A stretch of DNA of 64,000 nt from Pseudoflavitalea rhizosphaerae (GCF_003991355.1 NZ_RCSU01000009.1:62001-126000); one strand, 5' to 3'; positions 33,594 through 43,111 are shown, counted from the first letter of the stretch. A program made the numbers and translations. The notes: a model not told the origin generated them from the sequence alone.

Positions 33594-35285
33594 CTATTTT
33601 CTCAGGAAGAATTTCGCTCCCAGTCCAAATGACCAGAGATGCTGTCCATTGGAAAGATCACTGGTGATCAGGTTGCTCAACTGGTACTTGATTGTAGGTC
33701 CGATCCAAACCGGATGTTTACTTTCACTGAACAGCTCCAGGTTTACACCGGCTGTGATGCCTGCCTGTACCTTATTGAAGTAATCGTAGTCTTTATAATA
33801 AACATCGTTATTACCGTCGTAATGGAGAGCATTGGTGGAAAGCAGTTTGGCTATGGATAAACCACCATCTACGATGATGGGCAATGCTGCTTCATCACCG
33901 GTAACACGCCAGTGGATCTTCACGGGGATCTCGAGGAAATGATATTTGTTGGTGTATTCCTGTTGTTGCGGTGGTCTTGGGTAACTGGTAGTGGCAAGTC
34001 CTCCGCCCACATTGAGGGCACTTCTTCCCTGGTAGTAATCGCTTACTACCTGGTCATAATTGGCATTGCTCACGGAGATCGCGGACTTCATGAATTGTCC
34101 AACATCAGTTTTCATACTGAAGTAACTGTACTGCACTCCTGCAGATATGCTGATGCGCTTGTTCAATTGTTTCTGAACGAAACCACCGGCAGACCAGGAC
34201 ATACCGGATTTCAATTCGGAAGGTTTGTTATCCGGGAATTGCGTGAATCCTGCCGGGCCGCCATATAAATTCTGATTGGGAGGCGCGGGGCTGGCCATGG
34301 CGAGATCTTCAGGCTCGTTGTTCTTCTTGCTGAGCAGGCTGAAAGGACTGCCTTTGGAAATATGTGAAGCGCCGCCCTCTGCAACGATACCGAAACTCCA
34401 GGTGGCGGGTTTCCGTGCAGGCTTCGGAGGTTCAGGCATTGGTTTCTTCTTATTTTTTGGAGCCTGCGTTTGGGCCAGGTCAAGTTTCTTTGGAGCAGCA
34501 GGATTGCTTCCGCTTACTTTGGATGAATCTACTGAAACCTGTTTGGGATCAGTATTTCCAATCACGATTCCAAATTCATCAGTCAGGCTATCCGACTTCG
34601 GAGCGGGCTCATTTATAGCAACAGTACTTGCTGCAGGCTGCTCATTTTGCTGCACAGGAGCCTTTTCCGGACTGCCGGATGATTTGCGTGGCGGCTTATT
34701 GCCCCGGTTTGCTGCAATGGTGCCGGACAGATCAGTAGAAGGCTTGCTTACTTTCCTGCCTTCGTTGCCAGCATTATTGGTTTTCGGAACTGATACTATT
34801 CCTTTTTCCGGTTGTACGGCACTGTTAGTAACAGCGGTCGCATTATTTTCCGGAGTAAATGCGTTGCGTTCACCGGCATTTTCAGGTGCGGGCTGCGATG
34901 CAGGAAGATCAGTGTTGTGCGCAGCAGGTATAGACTGTTTAGGGGTGATAGTATTTGCTGATGTTGCGGCTGGCCCGGCAACGGATTTTTTCTCACTGTT
35001 GCTGGCAGTGGTATTGGTGGATTCAGAAGTGTTCTTATCGGAATACGTTTGAGTAGAGTTCAGTTCAGAAGCGGTGAATTTATTGTTGTTGGATTGGGCA
35101 TCAAAATAGAAATAGCCGCCTGCGACTATGCAGAGCAAAAAAAGCGGTAACCAAAGGACCACTCTCCTGCGGCGTCGTTCCTTGCGGATACGCTTATCCA
35201 CTTTTGTCCAGACAGCATCAGACGGGCGCAACTTCAGTTGCTCCATTTTCTGCTGCACCTGTTTCTCAAAATCATGGTCGGACAT
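33594..35285 (-). CDS. Anti-sigma-type domain fused to outer-membrane barrel
   Basis: 563 aa. Residues 1-40 are cytoplasmic and charged (MSDHDFEKQVQQKMEQL, RIRKERRRRR), then comes one membrane helix (VVLWLPLFLLCIVAGGYFYF). A long Ser/Thr/Pro/Asn-rich linker of about 230 residues follows, and a C-terminal domain with amphipathic strands ending in FGLGAKFFLRK. The order suggests an inner-membrane anti-sigma domain joined to an outer-membrane-type barrel. It overlaps the upstream ECF sigma gene by 14 bp, so the pair is translationally linked. Confidence 0.8.
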   Translation of the reverse strand: MSDHDFEKQVQQKMEQLKLRPSDAVWTKVDKRIRKERRRRRVVLWLPLFLLCIVAGGYFYFDAQSNNNKFTASELNSTQTYSDKNTSESTNTTASNSEKKSVAGPAATSANTITPKQSIPAAHNTDLPASQPAPENAGERNAFTPENNATAVTNSAVQPEKGIVSVPKTNNAGNEGRKVSKPSTDLSGTIAANRGNKPPRKSSGSPEKAPVQQNEQPAASTVAINEPAPKSDSLTDEFGIVIGNTDPKQVSVDSSKVSGSNPAAPKKLDLAQTQAPKNKKKPMPEPPKPARKPATWSFGIVAEGGASHISKGSPFSLLSKKNNEPEDLAMASPAPPNQNLYGGPAGFTQFPDNKPSELKSGMSWSAGGFVQKQLNKRISISAGVQYSYFSMKTDVGQFMKSAISVSNANYDQVVSDYYQGRSALNVGGGLATTSYPRPPQQQEYTNKYHFLEIPVKIHWRVTGDEAALPIIVDGGLSIAKLLSTNALHYDGNNDVYYKDYDYFNKVQAGITAGVNLELFSESKHPVWIGPTIKYQLSNLITSDLSNGQHLWSFGLGAKFFLRK

Positions 35286-35835
35286 ACGATTCAGTTTTTG
35301 TTGCTTCCAGGTTGTTTTTTTTAAGCCAGGTTATCAGTAATGCGCGGGCACGCGCATATTGAGATCTGGATGTTCCTTCATTGATGCCCAGGATCTTTCC
35401 GATCTCCACGTGTGAAAAACCTTCCACCGCGTGCATATTGAAAATTGTCTGGTAGCCGGTTGGCAATTGCCGGATCAGCTCAGCCAGGTCTTTCGCATTG
35501 AGTAATACTTCAGGATTATCGTCCGATACCGGATGCAGGCCGGGATCTGTATAAGCCAGGTCGTGCTGGTAGCGGCTGTTCTTTTTGAGAAAGTTAAGCG
35601 CTGTATTCACCATGATCCTGCGGATCCATCCCCCCAGTTCTCCTTCCGATTTGAATTGTCCGAGATGGGTGAATACCTTGATAAATCCTTCCTGCAGCAC
35701 ATCTTCTGCGTCGGCCATGGACTTGGTATAGCGATAGCATACCCCTAACATCCCCTCGGCAAAATGCTCATAGAGTTGTCGCTGGGCATCAGGGCGGCCC
35801 TTCAAACATTCTTTTACCAGCCTGCTATAGTCCAT
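35272..35835 (-). CDS. ECF-type RNA polymerase sigma factor
   Basis: 187 aa. The segment from DAQRQLYEHFAEGMLGVCYRY is region 2, with SMADAEDVLQEGFIKVFTHL as the -10 recognition part. AELIRQLPTGYQTIFNMHAVEGFSHVEIGKILGINEGTSRSQYARARALL is region 4. It probably directs transcription in response to an envelope signal sensed through the barrel-fused partner that follows it. No target is evident. It is divergent from bioA. Confidence 0.92.
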   Translation of the reverse strand: MDYSRLVKECLKGRPDAQRQLYEHFAEGMLGVCYRYTKSMADAEDVLQEGFIKVFTHLGQFKSEGELGGWIRRIMVNTALNFLKKNSRYQHDLAYTDPGLHPVSDDNPEVLLNAKDLAELIRQLPTGYQTIFNMHAVEGFSHVEIGKILGINEGTSRSQYARARALLITWLKKNNLEATKTESYVRP

Positions 35836-35911
35836 CTTTCAAGTATAACCATGACACAAATCAGGATGCAGGCGTTGCATCCCCTTTCTTTTTTGGGGCG
35901 ATTGGATCACT

Positions 35912-35919
35912 TACCTTTG
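35912..35919 (+). promoter_or_regulatory. -7 promoter element of bioA, close to the start codon
   Basis: TACCTTTG matches TAnnTTTG exactly and ends 4 bp before the bioA ATG at 35924. The transcript is predicted to start at the start codon. Confidence 0.6.
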
Positions 35920-35923
35920 GATA

Positions 35924-37195
35924 ATGAACACTGAATCGCTGATAACCAGGGATAAAAAGGTGATCTGGCATCCCTTTACACCGCAAAAGTATATGCCAGT
36001 TCCCATTCCAATTGTTAAAGCTTCGGCCACCCTTCTCCAGGATGCAGATGGCCGGACTTATATAGACGCTATCAGCAGCTGGTGGGTGACTCTTCATGGT
36101 CATGCCCATCCCTATATCGCTCAAAAGATCTTTGAACAGGCCAGTACCCTGGAACAGGTGATCTTTGCCGGCTTTACCCATGAGCCCGCCATCCGGCTGG
36201 CGGAGCGAATCCTGGAAATCCTTCCTGGCAACCTTTCCCGCGTATTTTATTCAGATAATGGCAGCACTTCCACCGAAGTGGCCCTCAAAATGAGCGTCCA
36301 GTACTGGTGGAATAAGGGCGAAGGGAAAAAGAGAAACAAAATACTTGCCTTCAATAATTCCTATCACGGCGATACGTTTGGCGCCATGAGCGTGAGCGAC
36401 CGCTCCGTGTTTACGATGGCATTCCAGGATAAACTCTTCGAAGTGATCTTTATCGATGCGCCGGGATCTGCCAACACATCATATGATCTTCCCTGGGAAG
36501 AGATCGCCTGTTTCATTTACGAGCCCCTGGTGCAGGGGGCAGGTGGTATGAAGATGTACAGTGCGGAAGGACTGGACCAGCTCATTAGCCTTTGTCAACA
36601 ACACCAGGTGATCTGCATTGCCGATGAAGTGATGACTGGTTTCGGGCGTACCGGCAGGCTCTTTGCATCTTCTTATATGAACAATGAGCCTGATATCGTT
36701 TGTCTCTCCAAAGGTCTGACCGGCGGCACTATGCCACTGAGCATCACCGCCTGTTCATCCAAAGTGTATGAAGCCTTTGTGGAAGAAGATTTACTGAAGA
36801 CTTTTTTCCACGGACATTCCTACACGGCCAACCCTATCGCCTGCGCGGCCGCCCTGGCCAGCCTGGACCTCCTGCTGAAGCCTGAGTGCGCTGAACAAAT
36901 GGGAAATATCCATCAACAACACCTCGTATTCAGTCAGCAATTGCAACAAAGCGGTCACCCTATCCGTAATATAAGAGTGCTGGGCACCATCATTGCTTTT
37001 GAGATCGATAAGGGTCGCGATGAGTACCTGAACAATATCAGCAAACTGATCACACAGCAGGCGATGGAGCAAAACGTTTATCTAAGACCGTTAGGGAACA
37101 CCCTGTACCTGATGCCGCCTTATTGTATTACTGGTGAAGAATTGAATACTGTTTATAAAGTAATATTGAACATTCTCACAACGCTTGCAGGCTGA
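35924..37195 (+). CDS. bioA: Adenosylmethionine-8-amino-7-oxononanoate aminotransferase
   Basis: 423 aa. It transfers the amino group of S-adenosylmethionine to 8-amino-7-oxononanoate, giving 7,8-diaminononanoate in biotin synthesis. The start VIWHPFTPQKYMP, the pyridoxal phosphate site VCLSKGLTGG (lysine near residue 270) and IADEVMTGFGRTG are characteristic. No other bio gene is adjacent, so biotin genes are dispersed. The start matches the predicted promoter, which would make it a leaderless message. Confidence 0.95.
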   Translation: MNTESLITRDKKVIWHPFTPQKYMPVPIPIVKASATLLQDADGRTYIDAISSWWVTLHGHAHPYIAQKIFEQASTLEQVIFAGFTHEPAIRLAERILEILPGNLSRVFYSDNGSTSTEVALKMSVQYWWNKGEGKKRNKILAFNNSYHGDTFGAMSVSDRSVFTMAFQDKLFEVIFIDAPGSANTSYDLPWEEIACFIYEPLVQGAGGMKMYSAEGLDQLISLCQQHQVICIADEVMTGFGRTGRLFASSYMNNEPDIVCLSKGLTGGTMPLSITACSSKVYEAFVEEDLLKTFFHGHSYTANPIACAAALASLDLLLKPECAEQMGNIHQQHLVFSQQLQQSGHPIRNIRVLGTIIAFEIDKGRDEYLNNISKLITQQAMEQNVYLRPLGNTLYLMPPYCITGEELNTVYKVILNILTTLAG

Positions 37196-37220
37196 TCAAA
37201 ATTGAACTATTTTACGAACA

Positions 37221-37342
37221 GAGAGCTGGCAGTCGCTCGCCTCTGGCGAGTGACTTGTATTGGTTCGCCTCCGGCGAACACTGCGTCGCCGGAGGCGACT
37301 AAACATAAGTCACTCGCCAGAGGCGAGCGACGGCCAGCTCTC
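37221..37342. repeat. REP-like palindromic element, copy 4
   Basis: Outer arms 37221-37256 and 37307-37342 are 36-bp inverted repeats with one mismatch, starting GAGAGCTGGC and containing the AGTCGCTCGCCTCTGGCGAG core. Inner hairpins TTCGCCTCCGGCGAA and GTCGCCGGAGGCGAC. It lies between two co-directional genes. Confidence 0.9.
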
Positions 37343-37369
37343 CGAAATGTTCATTAATCTTAAACACAA

Positions 37370-37987
37370 ATGAAATCAATAGTACAATTAGCCATACCTT
37401 TTTTGTTGACCGGCCTTTTCAGCTGTGCGGAGAAGCCCAGGCCCGCGGCCGAATCATCCAGCAATATCCCGGTGATCCTGGAAGGGAAACGGGTAGATGT
37501 ATCGCGATTGTACACAAAGAACAAAGAGAACCTGATCGAATCTTTATACCAGGAACTGATCAGTAAATCTGAAGAACTGAAATCCATCGATGCAGAAATA
37601 AAAACACTGAACCAAAAGCAGCAGCAGTCGCTGGACAGCTTCCGCCTGTTCAACGACAAGAACCAGTCTTATTACGAGTCTGCGAAACTCAATATCAATA
37701 ATATCAAAGACTCCATCTTCCGCAAAAAAGTATTGGCGTTGGTGAATGAAAGTCTGAAAGAATACAATAACAAGACAGCGCCACACCAGGAGCTGGACAG
37801 CCTGATGACCCGCAAGACCGCTACCATCAACGATCTGTATATCCTCCTGAAAGTAGTGACCACCCTGCCCGCCATGCATATTTTCCAGCAGGAGAGACTG
37901 CCTGGCACCGCTGCTTCAGAACTGTTCAATAAACAGCTCGACAGTTTGCAGACCCGCCTGGATTCCCTCACCCAAAAACTGCCATAG
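37370..37987 (+). CDS. Coiled-coil lipoprotein of unknown function
   Basis: 205 aa. Lipobox LTGLFSC ends the signal peptide. The mature protein is almost all helical: SKSEELKSIDAEIKTLNQKQQQSLDSF and FNKQLDSLQTRLDSLTQKLP are coiled-coil-like, with few hydrophobic patches elsewhere. I do not recognise the family. It follows the repeat by 27 bp and precedes the chitinase gene by 71 bp. Confidence 0.7.
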   Translation: MKSIVQLAIPFLLTGLFSCAEKPRPAAESSSNIPVILEGKRVDVSRLYTKNKENLIESLYQELISKSEELKSIDAEIKTLNQKQQQSLDSFRLFNDKNQSYYESAKLNINNIKDSIFRKKVLALVNESLKEYNNKTAPHQELDSLMTRKTATINDLYILLKVVTTLPAMHIFQQERLPGTAASELFNKQLDSLQTRLDSLTQKLP

Positions 37988-38058
37988 TTTATTATGATCA
38001 TGGCCTCCGTACCATCATTACAGTTTTACATTTTCCGGCACTTAAATATAAAGCTCAT

Positions 38059-39168
38059 ATGGTACATCGCATCCTGTCCGTTCTTATCCTCACATTCACT
38101 ACCACTGCTCTCTGCGCGCAGTCAAATAGCAGCAAAAACTTTGCAGTGATAGCCTATTACACCGGCAATGAAAAAGAGATCGATGAGTACCCGGTTGATA
38201 AACTCACGCATATCATTTTCAGTTTTTGTTATTTGAAGGACAATAAGCTGGTGACCGGCAGTCCGGATGCAGCTGCAAGGATCAAGAAACTTGTATCGCT
38301 GAAAAAGAAATATCCTGCACTGAAAATATTGTTATCGCTAGGTGGATGGGGTGGTTGTAAGGATTGCTCTGAGAGCTTTTCTACCGCAGCAGGCAGAAAT
38401 ACTTTTGCTGTTTCCGTAAATGAAATGCTGAAAAAATACAATGCTGATGGCATCGATCTCGATTGGGAATATCCTGCCATTGAAGGTTATCCCGGTCATC
38501 CATACAAACCGGAAGACAAAGGAAATTTCACAGAACTGGTGCTGGCGCTTCGTAAAGAGCTGGGTGAAAAGATGGAGATCAGTTTCGCTGCGGGTGGCTT
38601 CACCAAATTCCTGCAGGAATCTGTAGAATGGGATAAAGTGATGCCTTTGCTGAACAGGGTAAACCTCATGACCTACGATCTCATCAATGGCTATAGCCCT
38701 ATAACCGGACATCATACGGGATTGTATTCAACAGATATACAGATCGAGTCCACTGATCATGCTGTCAGGTACCTGGATTCAATAGGAGTACCTAAAAATA
38801 AAATGGTGATCGGAACGGCTTTTTATGCGCGGGTCTTTGAAGGAGCCGACAGTCTGCACAATGGTGTGAACCGTCCGGCAAGATTCAAAAGTTTTGTTCC
38901 TTACAAGCAGTTGTTGAAGGAATACACAATCAAAGATGGATTTGTACCTCACTGGGATGAACAAGCGCAGGCGCCTTACAGTTACAATTCTGCAAAGAAA
39001 TTATTTGCCACCTATGATGACCTGCGCTCCATCCGTCTGAAAACAAAATATGCCATCAGTCAGGGACTTAATGGCATTATGTTCTGGGAATTGACGCTGG
39101 ATGTTCCGAAGGGCGGATTGCTGGATGAAATTGACAAAACGAAAAAAGAGATGATCACTGAACGATAG
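38059..39168 (+). CDS. GH18 chitinase
   Basis: 369 aa with a signal peptide (MVHRILSVLILTFTTTALCAQ). The catalytic motif DGIDLDWEYP (DxxDxDxE type) gives the acid Glu, and SFAAGGFTKFL, NLMTYDLINGYSP and GINGIMFWELTLD-like segments fit the GH18 barrel. It should hydrolyse beta-1,4-linked N-acetylglucosamine polymers. No separate chitin-binding domain is visible, so it is a single-domain enzyme. It is convergent with the SRPBCC gene. Confidence 0.93.
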   Translation: MVHRILSVLILTFTTTALCAQSNSSKNFAVIAYYTGNEKEIDEYPVDKLTHIIFSFCYLKDNKLVTGSPDAAARIKKLVSLKKKYPALKILLSLGGWGGCKDCSESFSTAAGRNTFAVSVNEMLKKYNADGIDLDWEYPAIEGYPGHPYKPEDKGNFTELVLALRKELGEKMEISFAAGGFTKFLQESVEWDKVMPLLNRVNLMTYDLINGYSPITGHHTGLYSTDIQIESTDHAVRYLDSIGVPKNKMVIGTAFYARVFEGADSLHNGVNRPARFKSFVPYKQLLKEYTIKDGFVPHWDEQAQAPYSYNSAKKLFATYDDLRSIRLKTKYAISQGLNGIMFWELTLDVPKGGLLDEIDKTKKEMITER

Positions 39169-39169
39169 A

Positions 39170-39664
39170 TCAGTGCTGCTTCTCCACCATCTTCTTCAGT
39201 TTGTCAAGCGACTTCTCCATGGGCGGCCCCAGTTGTTTATCGAAAATGATGCTTCCTATTTTTTCCCAGGGATACCAGCGGAGATGGAAATCGAAATACC
39301 ATTGCACGGCAGTAACGCCATTAAAGTTGAAGCAGGCCATACCAGACAAGATATCACGACCACTTTGCTGGTGCCAGGTAGTGAGCACACTGTCTGTTTT
39401 TACACCCGTTCTCACAATCTGCACCTGGTCTGAGTAAAAACCATTTTCCTCATATTTCACATCCTTGTATTCGGCATTGTCCAGCATCGTATTCCAGCTT
39501 TTCCAGTTCCGGATATCTGCCAGTTGAGGCATCACAGAATCCACCGGCGCATCGATATTGATGGCGCGGCTTACCCGCACATGCGAAGGGATCAAAAGGC
39601 TCAGAAGAAAAATTACAATGAAGATGACCGCGAAACTGATAATGGCCAATTTTATTAATCGCAT
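39170..39664 (-). CDS. SRPBCC / polyketide-cyclase-like protein
   Basis: 164 aa. One N-terminal membrane helix (LAIISFAVIFIVIFLLSLLI) is followed by an SRPBCC-type domain (VSRAINIDAPVDSVMPQLADIRNWKSWNTML). The domain is a ligand-binding helix-grip fold, so it may bind a lipid or hydrophobic molecule at the membrane. It ends in PPMEKSLDKLKKMVEKQH. It follows the ABC-2 permease gene by 10 bp in the same direction, so it may be in an operon with it. Confidence 0.85.
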   Translation of the reverse strand: MRLIKLAIISFAVIFIVIFLLSLLIPSHVRVSRAINIDAPVDSVMPQLADIRNWKSWNTMLDNAEYKDVKYEENGFYSDQVQIVRTGVKTDSVLTTWHQQSGRDILSGMACFNFNGVTAVQWYFDFHLRWYPWEKIGSIIFDKQLGPPMEKSLDKLKKMVEKQH

Positions 39665-39674
39665 ATAAAAAAGA

Positions 39675-40778
39675 TTATTCCCACTTGAATGTTTTTACTG
39701 CCAATGCATAGGCTACAACAGCCCATCCCAGCAGGATGGCCAGCTCGCTTCCACATTCCCAGATATGCGCGCCTTCAAAAGAGATCTTTCTCATGGCATC
39801 GTTCATGGCAGTAAGGGGAAGGAATTGCAACACTGGTTGTAAAAAAGCAGGCAGTAAAGTTTTTGGAAAGAAAGTGCCCGACAAAAAGAATTGCGGGAAC
39901 ATGAACAGGTTCGCGTACACGGGGATCACATGCTGGTTCTTTGCCAGGCCGCTGATAGTATAACCGAATCCCATAAATACCACTACCCCCATCAAACAGA
40001 GCAGCATCATTTCCAGGAATGTCACAAATCCATGCGCGAGTGTAAAATTATACAACAACACACCAAATACGATCAGGATCACAGCGGTCATCAATTGAAA
40101 GATGATCCTGGCAAGGCTTTCGCCTAAAACGATATATAGTCTTTTGATAGGAGTAGAGAAAAGTCTTTTGAGTACAAGCGTTTCACGGAAAGAAAAGAAA
40201 ACGAATGCCACACCAAATACAGCTGTTCCCATGAGTGAGAAACCGAGCATTCCGGGAAGATAGAAATCGATCATGCGGTATTGGCGGCCCTCTATTTTTT
40301 CGGAACTGATGGTAGCATAGGTCTTCTGACGTGGAGTGATCATGTCATTGGTCTTGTTGATCACATTTTCGAGAACCCCCTGCAGTACAGGCAGGTCTTT
40401 CATCCCTGCTGAAGTTGTTTTGAGATGTACATCGAAGTTTGATTTACCGCCAGGGGTTTCTTTCACTTCAATCAGCGCCACGATCCTTCCTTTCATCAAC
40501 CGGTCCTGCAACTCAGCCTCAGTACCGGTTTCTACTTCAATACCCGGCACAAGACCTCCATTGATAGCCTGGTATACTATATTATTGGTATCACTATTCT
40601 TCGTAAACGCAACATCCAGAGAAATCCCCCTGTTCCCACCGATTGCTCCAAAGATGGTGATCAGTACGATCGGGAAGAACAAACTGAAGAATACGGCCTG
40701 CGGACTTTTGAGAATTCCTTTGAAGCTGGCTTTTGTAATAGCCAGCATGGCTTTGACCTGACTATATGGTTGTGACAT
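39675..40778 (-). CDS. ABC-2 type transporter permease
   Basis: 367 aa. One N-terminal helix, a long extracytoplasmic part (residues about 45-185), then five helices in the C-terminal half (MLGFSLMGTAVFGVAFVFFS to LAILLGWAVVAYALAVKTF). This is the DUF3526/ABC-2 permease arrangement of drug or polysaccharide exporters. No ATPase gene lies beside it; the neighbours are sppA and an SRPBCC gene. The ATPase must be encoded elsewhere or be shared. Confidence 0.88.
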   Translation of the reverse strand: MSQPYSQVKAMLAITKASFKGILKSPQAVFFSLFFPIVLITIFGAIGGNRGISLDVAFTKNSDTNNIVYQAINGGLVPGIEVETGTEAELQDRLMKGRIVALIEVKETPGGKSNFDVHLKTTSAGMKDLPVLQGVLENVINKTNDMITPRQKTYATISSEKIEGRQYRMIDFYLPGMLGFSLMGTAVFGVAFVFFSFRETLVLKRLFSTPIKRLYIVLGESLARIIFQLMTAVILIVFGVLLYNFTLAHGFVTFLEMMLLCLMGVVVFMGFGYTISGLAKNQHVIPVYANLFMFPQFFLSGTFFPKTLLPAFLQPVLQFLPLTAMNDAMRKISFEGAHIWECGSELAILLGWAVVAYALAVKTFKWE

Positions 40779-40824
40779 AGAGCCGCAAAACTAAGCGCTT
40801 TCTCCCGAAATAAAAGTGATGATT

Positions 40825-42570
40825 TTACTCAACCACCAGTTCGAAAGGCATCCGGGCCTGGGCCCTGCCGCTCATGTTTTTCGTTTTCTTGATTTGCTGG
40901 TATACGCGGTATCCATCTTCTCCCAGTTCCTGGCGGAGTGCCGCCTGGGGCGCCTGCTCTTTTGAGCCAAGGATCATATCGAGGAGACTTTTTTTATCGG
41001 GATACTCACGGAGACGGTAATTTGTGATCTTCGCCATACGCGCAGCGCAGGCGATGGCCTGGTCCAGACCACCGATCCTGTCAACCAGCCCCAGCTCCAC
41101 AGCTTTGCTGCCGATCCATACACGGCCCTGCCCAACACTGTCAACGTATTCAATGCTCAGCTTTCTGCCTTCCGCTACGCGGGATTTGAAAGTGTGGTAG
41201 GTACTGTCTACATCATTCTGGAGGAATCGTTTCTGCGATTCGCTGAGTGGTTTGAAAACGTTCAGACCATCTGCATCGGGAGATGTTTTCACGCCATCGA
41301 AAGTAACGCCGAGCTTATTATTGAAAAATCCCTGCATATTGGGAATGAGGGTGAACACGCCGATAGACCCTGTGATGGTATTGTGTTCTGCAAAGATGCT
41401 GTCTGCATTGCAGGCCAGGTAATAACCGCCCGATGCAGCCACATCACCGAAGCTCACGACCACCGGCTTGTCAGCCTTCGCAAGTGTGAGCTCGCGCCAG
41501 ATCACTTCACTGGCCATGGCACTGCCGCCGCCTGAATTGACACGGAACACAATTGCCTTGATATCCTTATCCAGCCTTGCTTTCCGCACCAGTGCGCGGT
41601 AGCTTTCACCGCCGATGGTTTGATTTTCCCCTTTCCCATCGATGATATCGCCCTGGGCATAGATCACAGCAATTTTGCTTTTTCCACTTTTCTTGTAATC
41701 AACCGCCTTCATGTATTTACCAACAGTAATGAAATTGAGCTTATCATATTTACCGGAGCCGGTGCGTTGCTTGATCTCATCCTTCACTTCATCGTCATAT
41801 TTCAATCCATCCACCAGCCCATATTTCAATGCATCATTGGCGCTGCGGATAAGATTTTCATTGGCATAACGATGAAGAGTAGCCGTATCCAGGTTCCTGG
41901 CTTCCGCGGTTTGCTGCAAAAGTTGTTCGTAAAGGCCATTCATCAGCTCGGTGGTCTGCTGACGGTTGGCATCGGTCATTTTTGTTTCACGGAAAGGTTC
42001 TGTAGCGCTTTTGAATTTTCCTGCGTAGAAGATCTGGGGCTGGATATCGAGCTTTTCCAATGTTCCTTTGAAGAACAGCAGCTGCATCACATACCCCCTC
42101 CAGTCTACCCCACCTTTGGGATTGCAGTAGATCTTACTGGCCACATTGGCCACACGATAACCACCCTGGGTGATCACATCGCCATAAGCTATCACGAATT
42201 TGTTGGCGGACTTAAAATCAGCAAGCGCCTCGCGGATGGCTTCACCGGTGGCAAAACCATTGACATTGCTGCCGCAGTGGAGATAGATGCCTTTCACAGC
42301 TGAATCGGATTTTGCATGACGGATCACGCGGAGCAGATCATAAAGGGAAGGTTTTCCCTTACCATCTGTAATTTCCGCGATCGGATTTTCTTCTGCAATT
42401 TCCATGAATTCATCTTCCAGGTTCACCACCAGTATGGCTTTACCGCCAACTGCCGGCCTTTCAGAAGAAGCCAGGCTCCCCGCTATGCCAAACAGCATAA
42501 AGAACGCGGCTACTGTGAACACGATCAACGCCAACAGGCTTGCGAGGAATATTTTAAGAAAGCTACTCAT
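40825..42570 (-). CDS. sppA: Signal peptide peptidase SppA, long form
   Basis: 581 aa, the duplicated 67K type. N-terminal membrane helix (residues 5-30). The catalytic lysine is in GKFKSATEPF (N-terminal repeat) and the nucleophilic serine is in RVNSGGGSAMASEVIWREL (C-terminal repeat), followed by VASGGYYLACNADSIFAEHNTITGSIGVF. SppA degrades remnant signal peptides in the inner membrane. All key residues are present. It is divergent from folK, with 58 bp between. Confidence 0.95.
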   Translation of the reverse strand: MSSFLKIFLASLLALIVFTVAAFFMLFGIAGSLASSERPAVGGKAILVVNLEDEFMEIAEENPIAEITDGKGKPSLYDLLRVIRHAKSDSAVKGIYLHCGSNVNGFATGEAIREALADFKSANKFVIAYGDVITQGGYRVANVASKIYCNPKGGVDWRGYVMQLLFFKGTLEKLDIQPQIFYAGKFKSATEPFRETKMTDANRQQTTELMNGLYEQLLQQTAEARNLDTATLHRYANENLIRSANDALKYGLVDGLKYDDEVKDEIKQRTGSGKYDKLNFITVGKYMKAVDYKKSGKSKIAVIYAQGDIIDGKGENQTIGGESYRALVRKARLDKDIKAIVFRVNSGGGSAMASEVIWRELTLAKADKPVVVSFGDVAASGGYYLACNADSIFAEHNTITGSIGVFTLIPNMQGFFNNKLGVTFDGVKTSPDADGLNVFKPLSESQKRFLQNDVDSTYHTFKSRVAEGRKLSIEYVDSVGQGRVWIGSKAVELGLVDRIGGLDQAIACAARMAKITNYRLREYPDKKSLLDMILGSKEQAPQAALRQELGEDGYRVYQQIKKTKNMSGRAQARMPFELVVE

Positions 42571-42628
42571 TTACAATAGGGTTTTAAGCAAAATTCTTTG
42601 ATATTTGAACCTTGAGCAAGTGCAATAT

Positions 42629-43111
42629 ATGAATAAAGCGTATTTACTGATAGGCGGCAATATGGGCAACAGGGTTGAACAGCTTCAAACGGCGGTTGAC
42701 CTCATCAGGCAAAGGGCCGGACAGGTGGAACAGGTTTCTTCTCTCTATGAAACGGCCGCCTGGGGCAAGACAGACCAGCCTTCCTTCCTCAACCAGGCAC
42801 TGCTGGTGTATACAAAACTGGAACCATTGCCCTTGCTGAAAGAATTGCTCTCCATCGAGCTTGAAATGGGAAGGGAGCGGCTTGAAAAGAATGGGCCCCG
42901 TACCATCGATATCGATATTATCTTTTATAATGATACCATCATCAATGAGCCAGGACTGCTGGTGCCGCATCCGGCCATGGCGCAACGACGCTTTGTGCTG
43001 GCGCCGCTTGCCGAGATCGCGCCGCACCTGCAACATCCGCAACTGAAGCAAACCATGATCGGATTGCTGGACGCCTGTACAGACCCGCTGCCTGTTGCCA
43101 GGTTCAACTGA
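42629..43111 (+). CDS. folK: 2-amino-4-hydroxy-6-hydroxymethyldihydropteridine pyrophosphokinase
   Basis: 160 aa from the ATG at 42629; the TTG at 42605 is an artefact of reading into the promoter. The AYLLIGGNMGNR start, the ETAAWGKTDQPSFLNQAL segment and the PRTIDIDIIFYND motif are diagnostic. It transfers pyrophosphate from ATP to 6-hydroxymethyl-dihydropterin, just before dihydropteroate synthase in folate synthesis. The next gene, a deoxynucleoside kinase, follows 77 bp downstream, a pairing I recall from other Bacteroidota. Confidence 0.95.
   Translation: MNKAYLLIGGNMGNRVEQLQTAVDLIRQRAGQVEQVSSLYETAAWGKTDQPSFLNQALLVYTKLEPLPLLKELLSIELEMGRERLEKNGPRTIDIDIIFYNDTIINEPGLLVPHPAMAQRRFVLAPLAEIAPHLQHPQLKQTMIGLLDACTDPLPVARFN

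Noticed and set aside
34276-35052. 258-aa ORF antisense to the anti-sigma/barrel gene
   Set aside because: It is the complement of a Ser/Thr/Pro-rich linker and has no start signal; the sense gene is supported by overlap with the sigma gene.
35400-35425. A CCACGTG sequence as a parS site
   Set aside because: It matches only the central part of the parS palindrome and lies inside the sigma-factor coding region.
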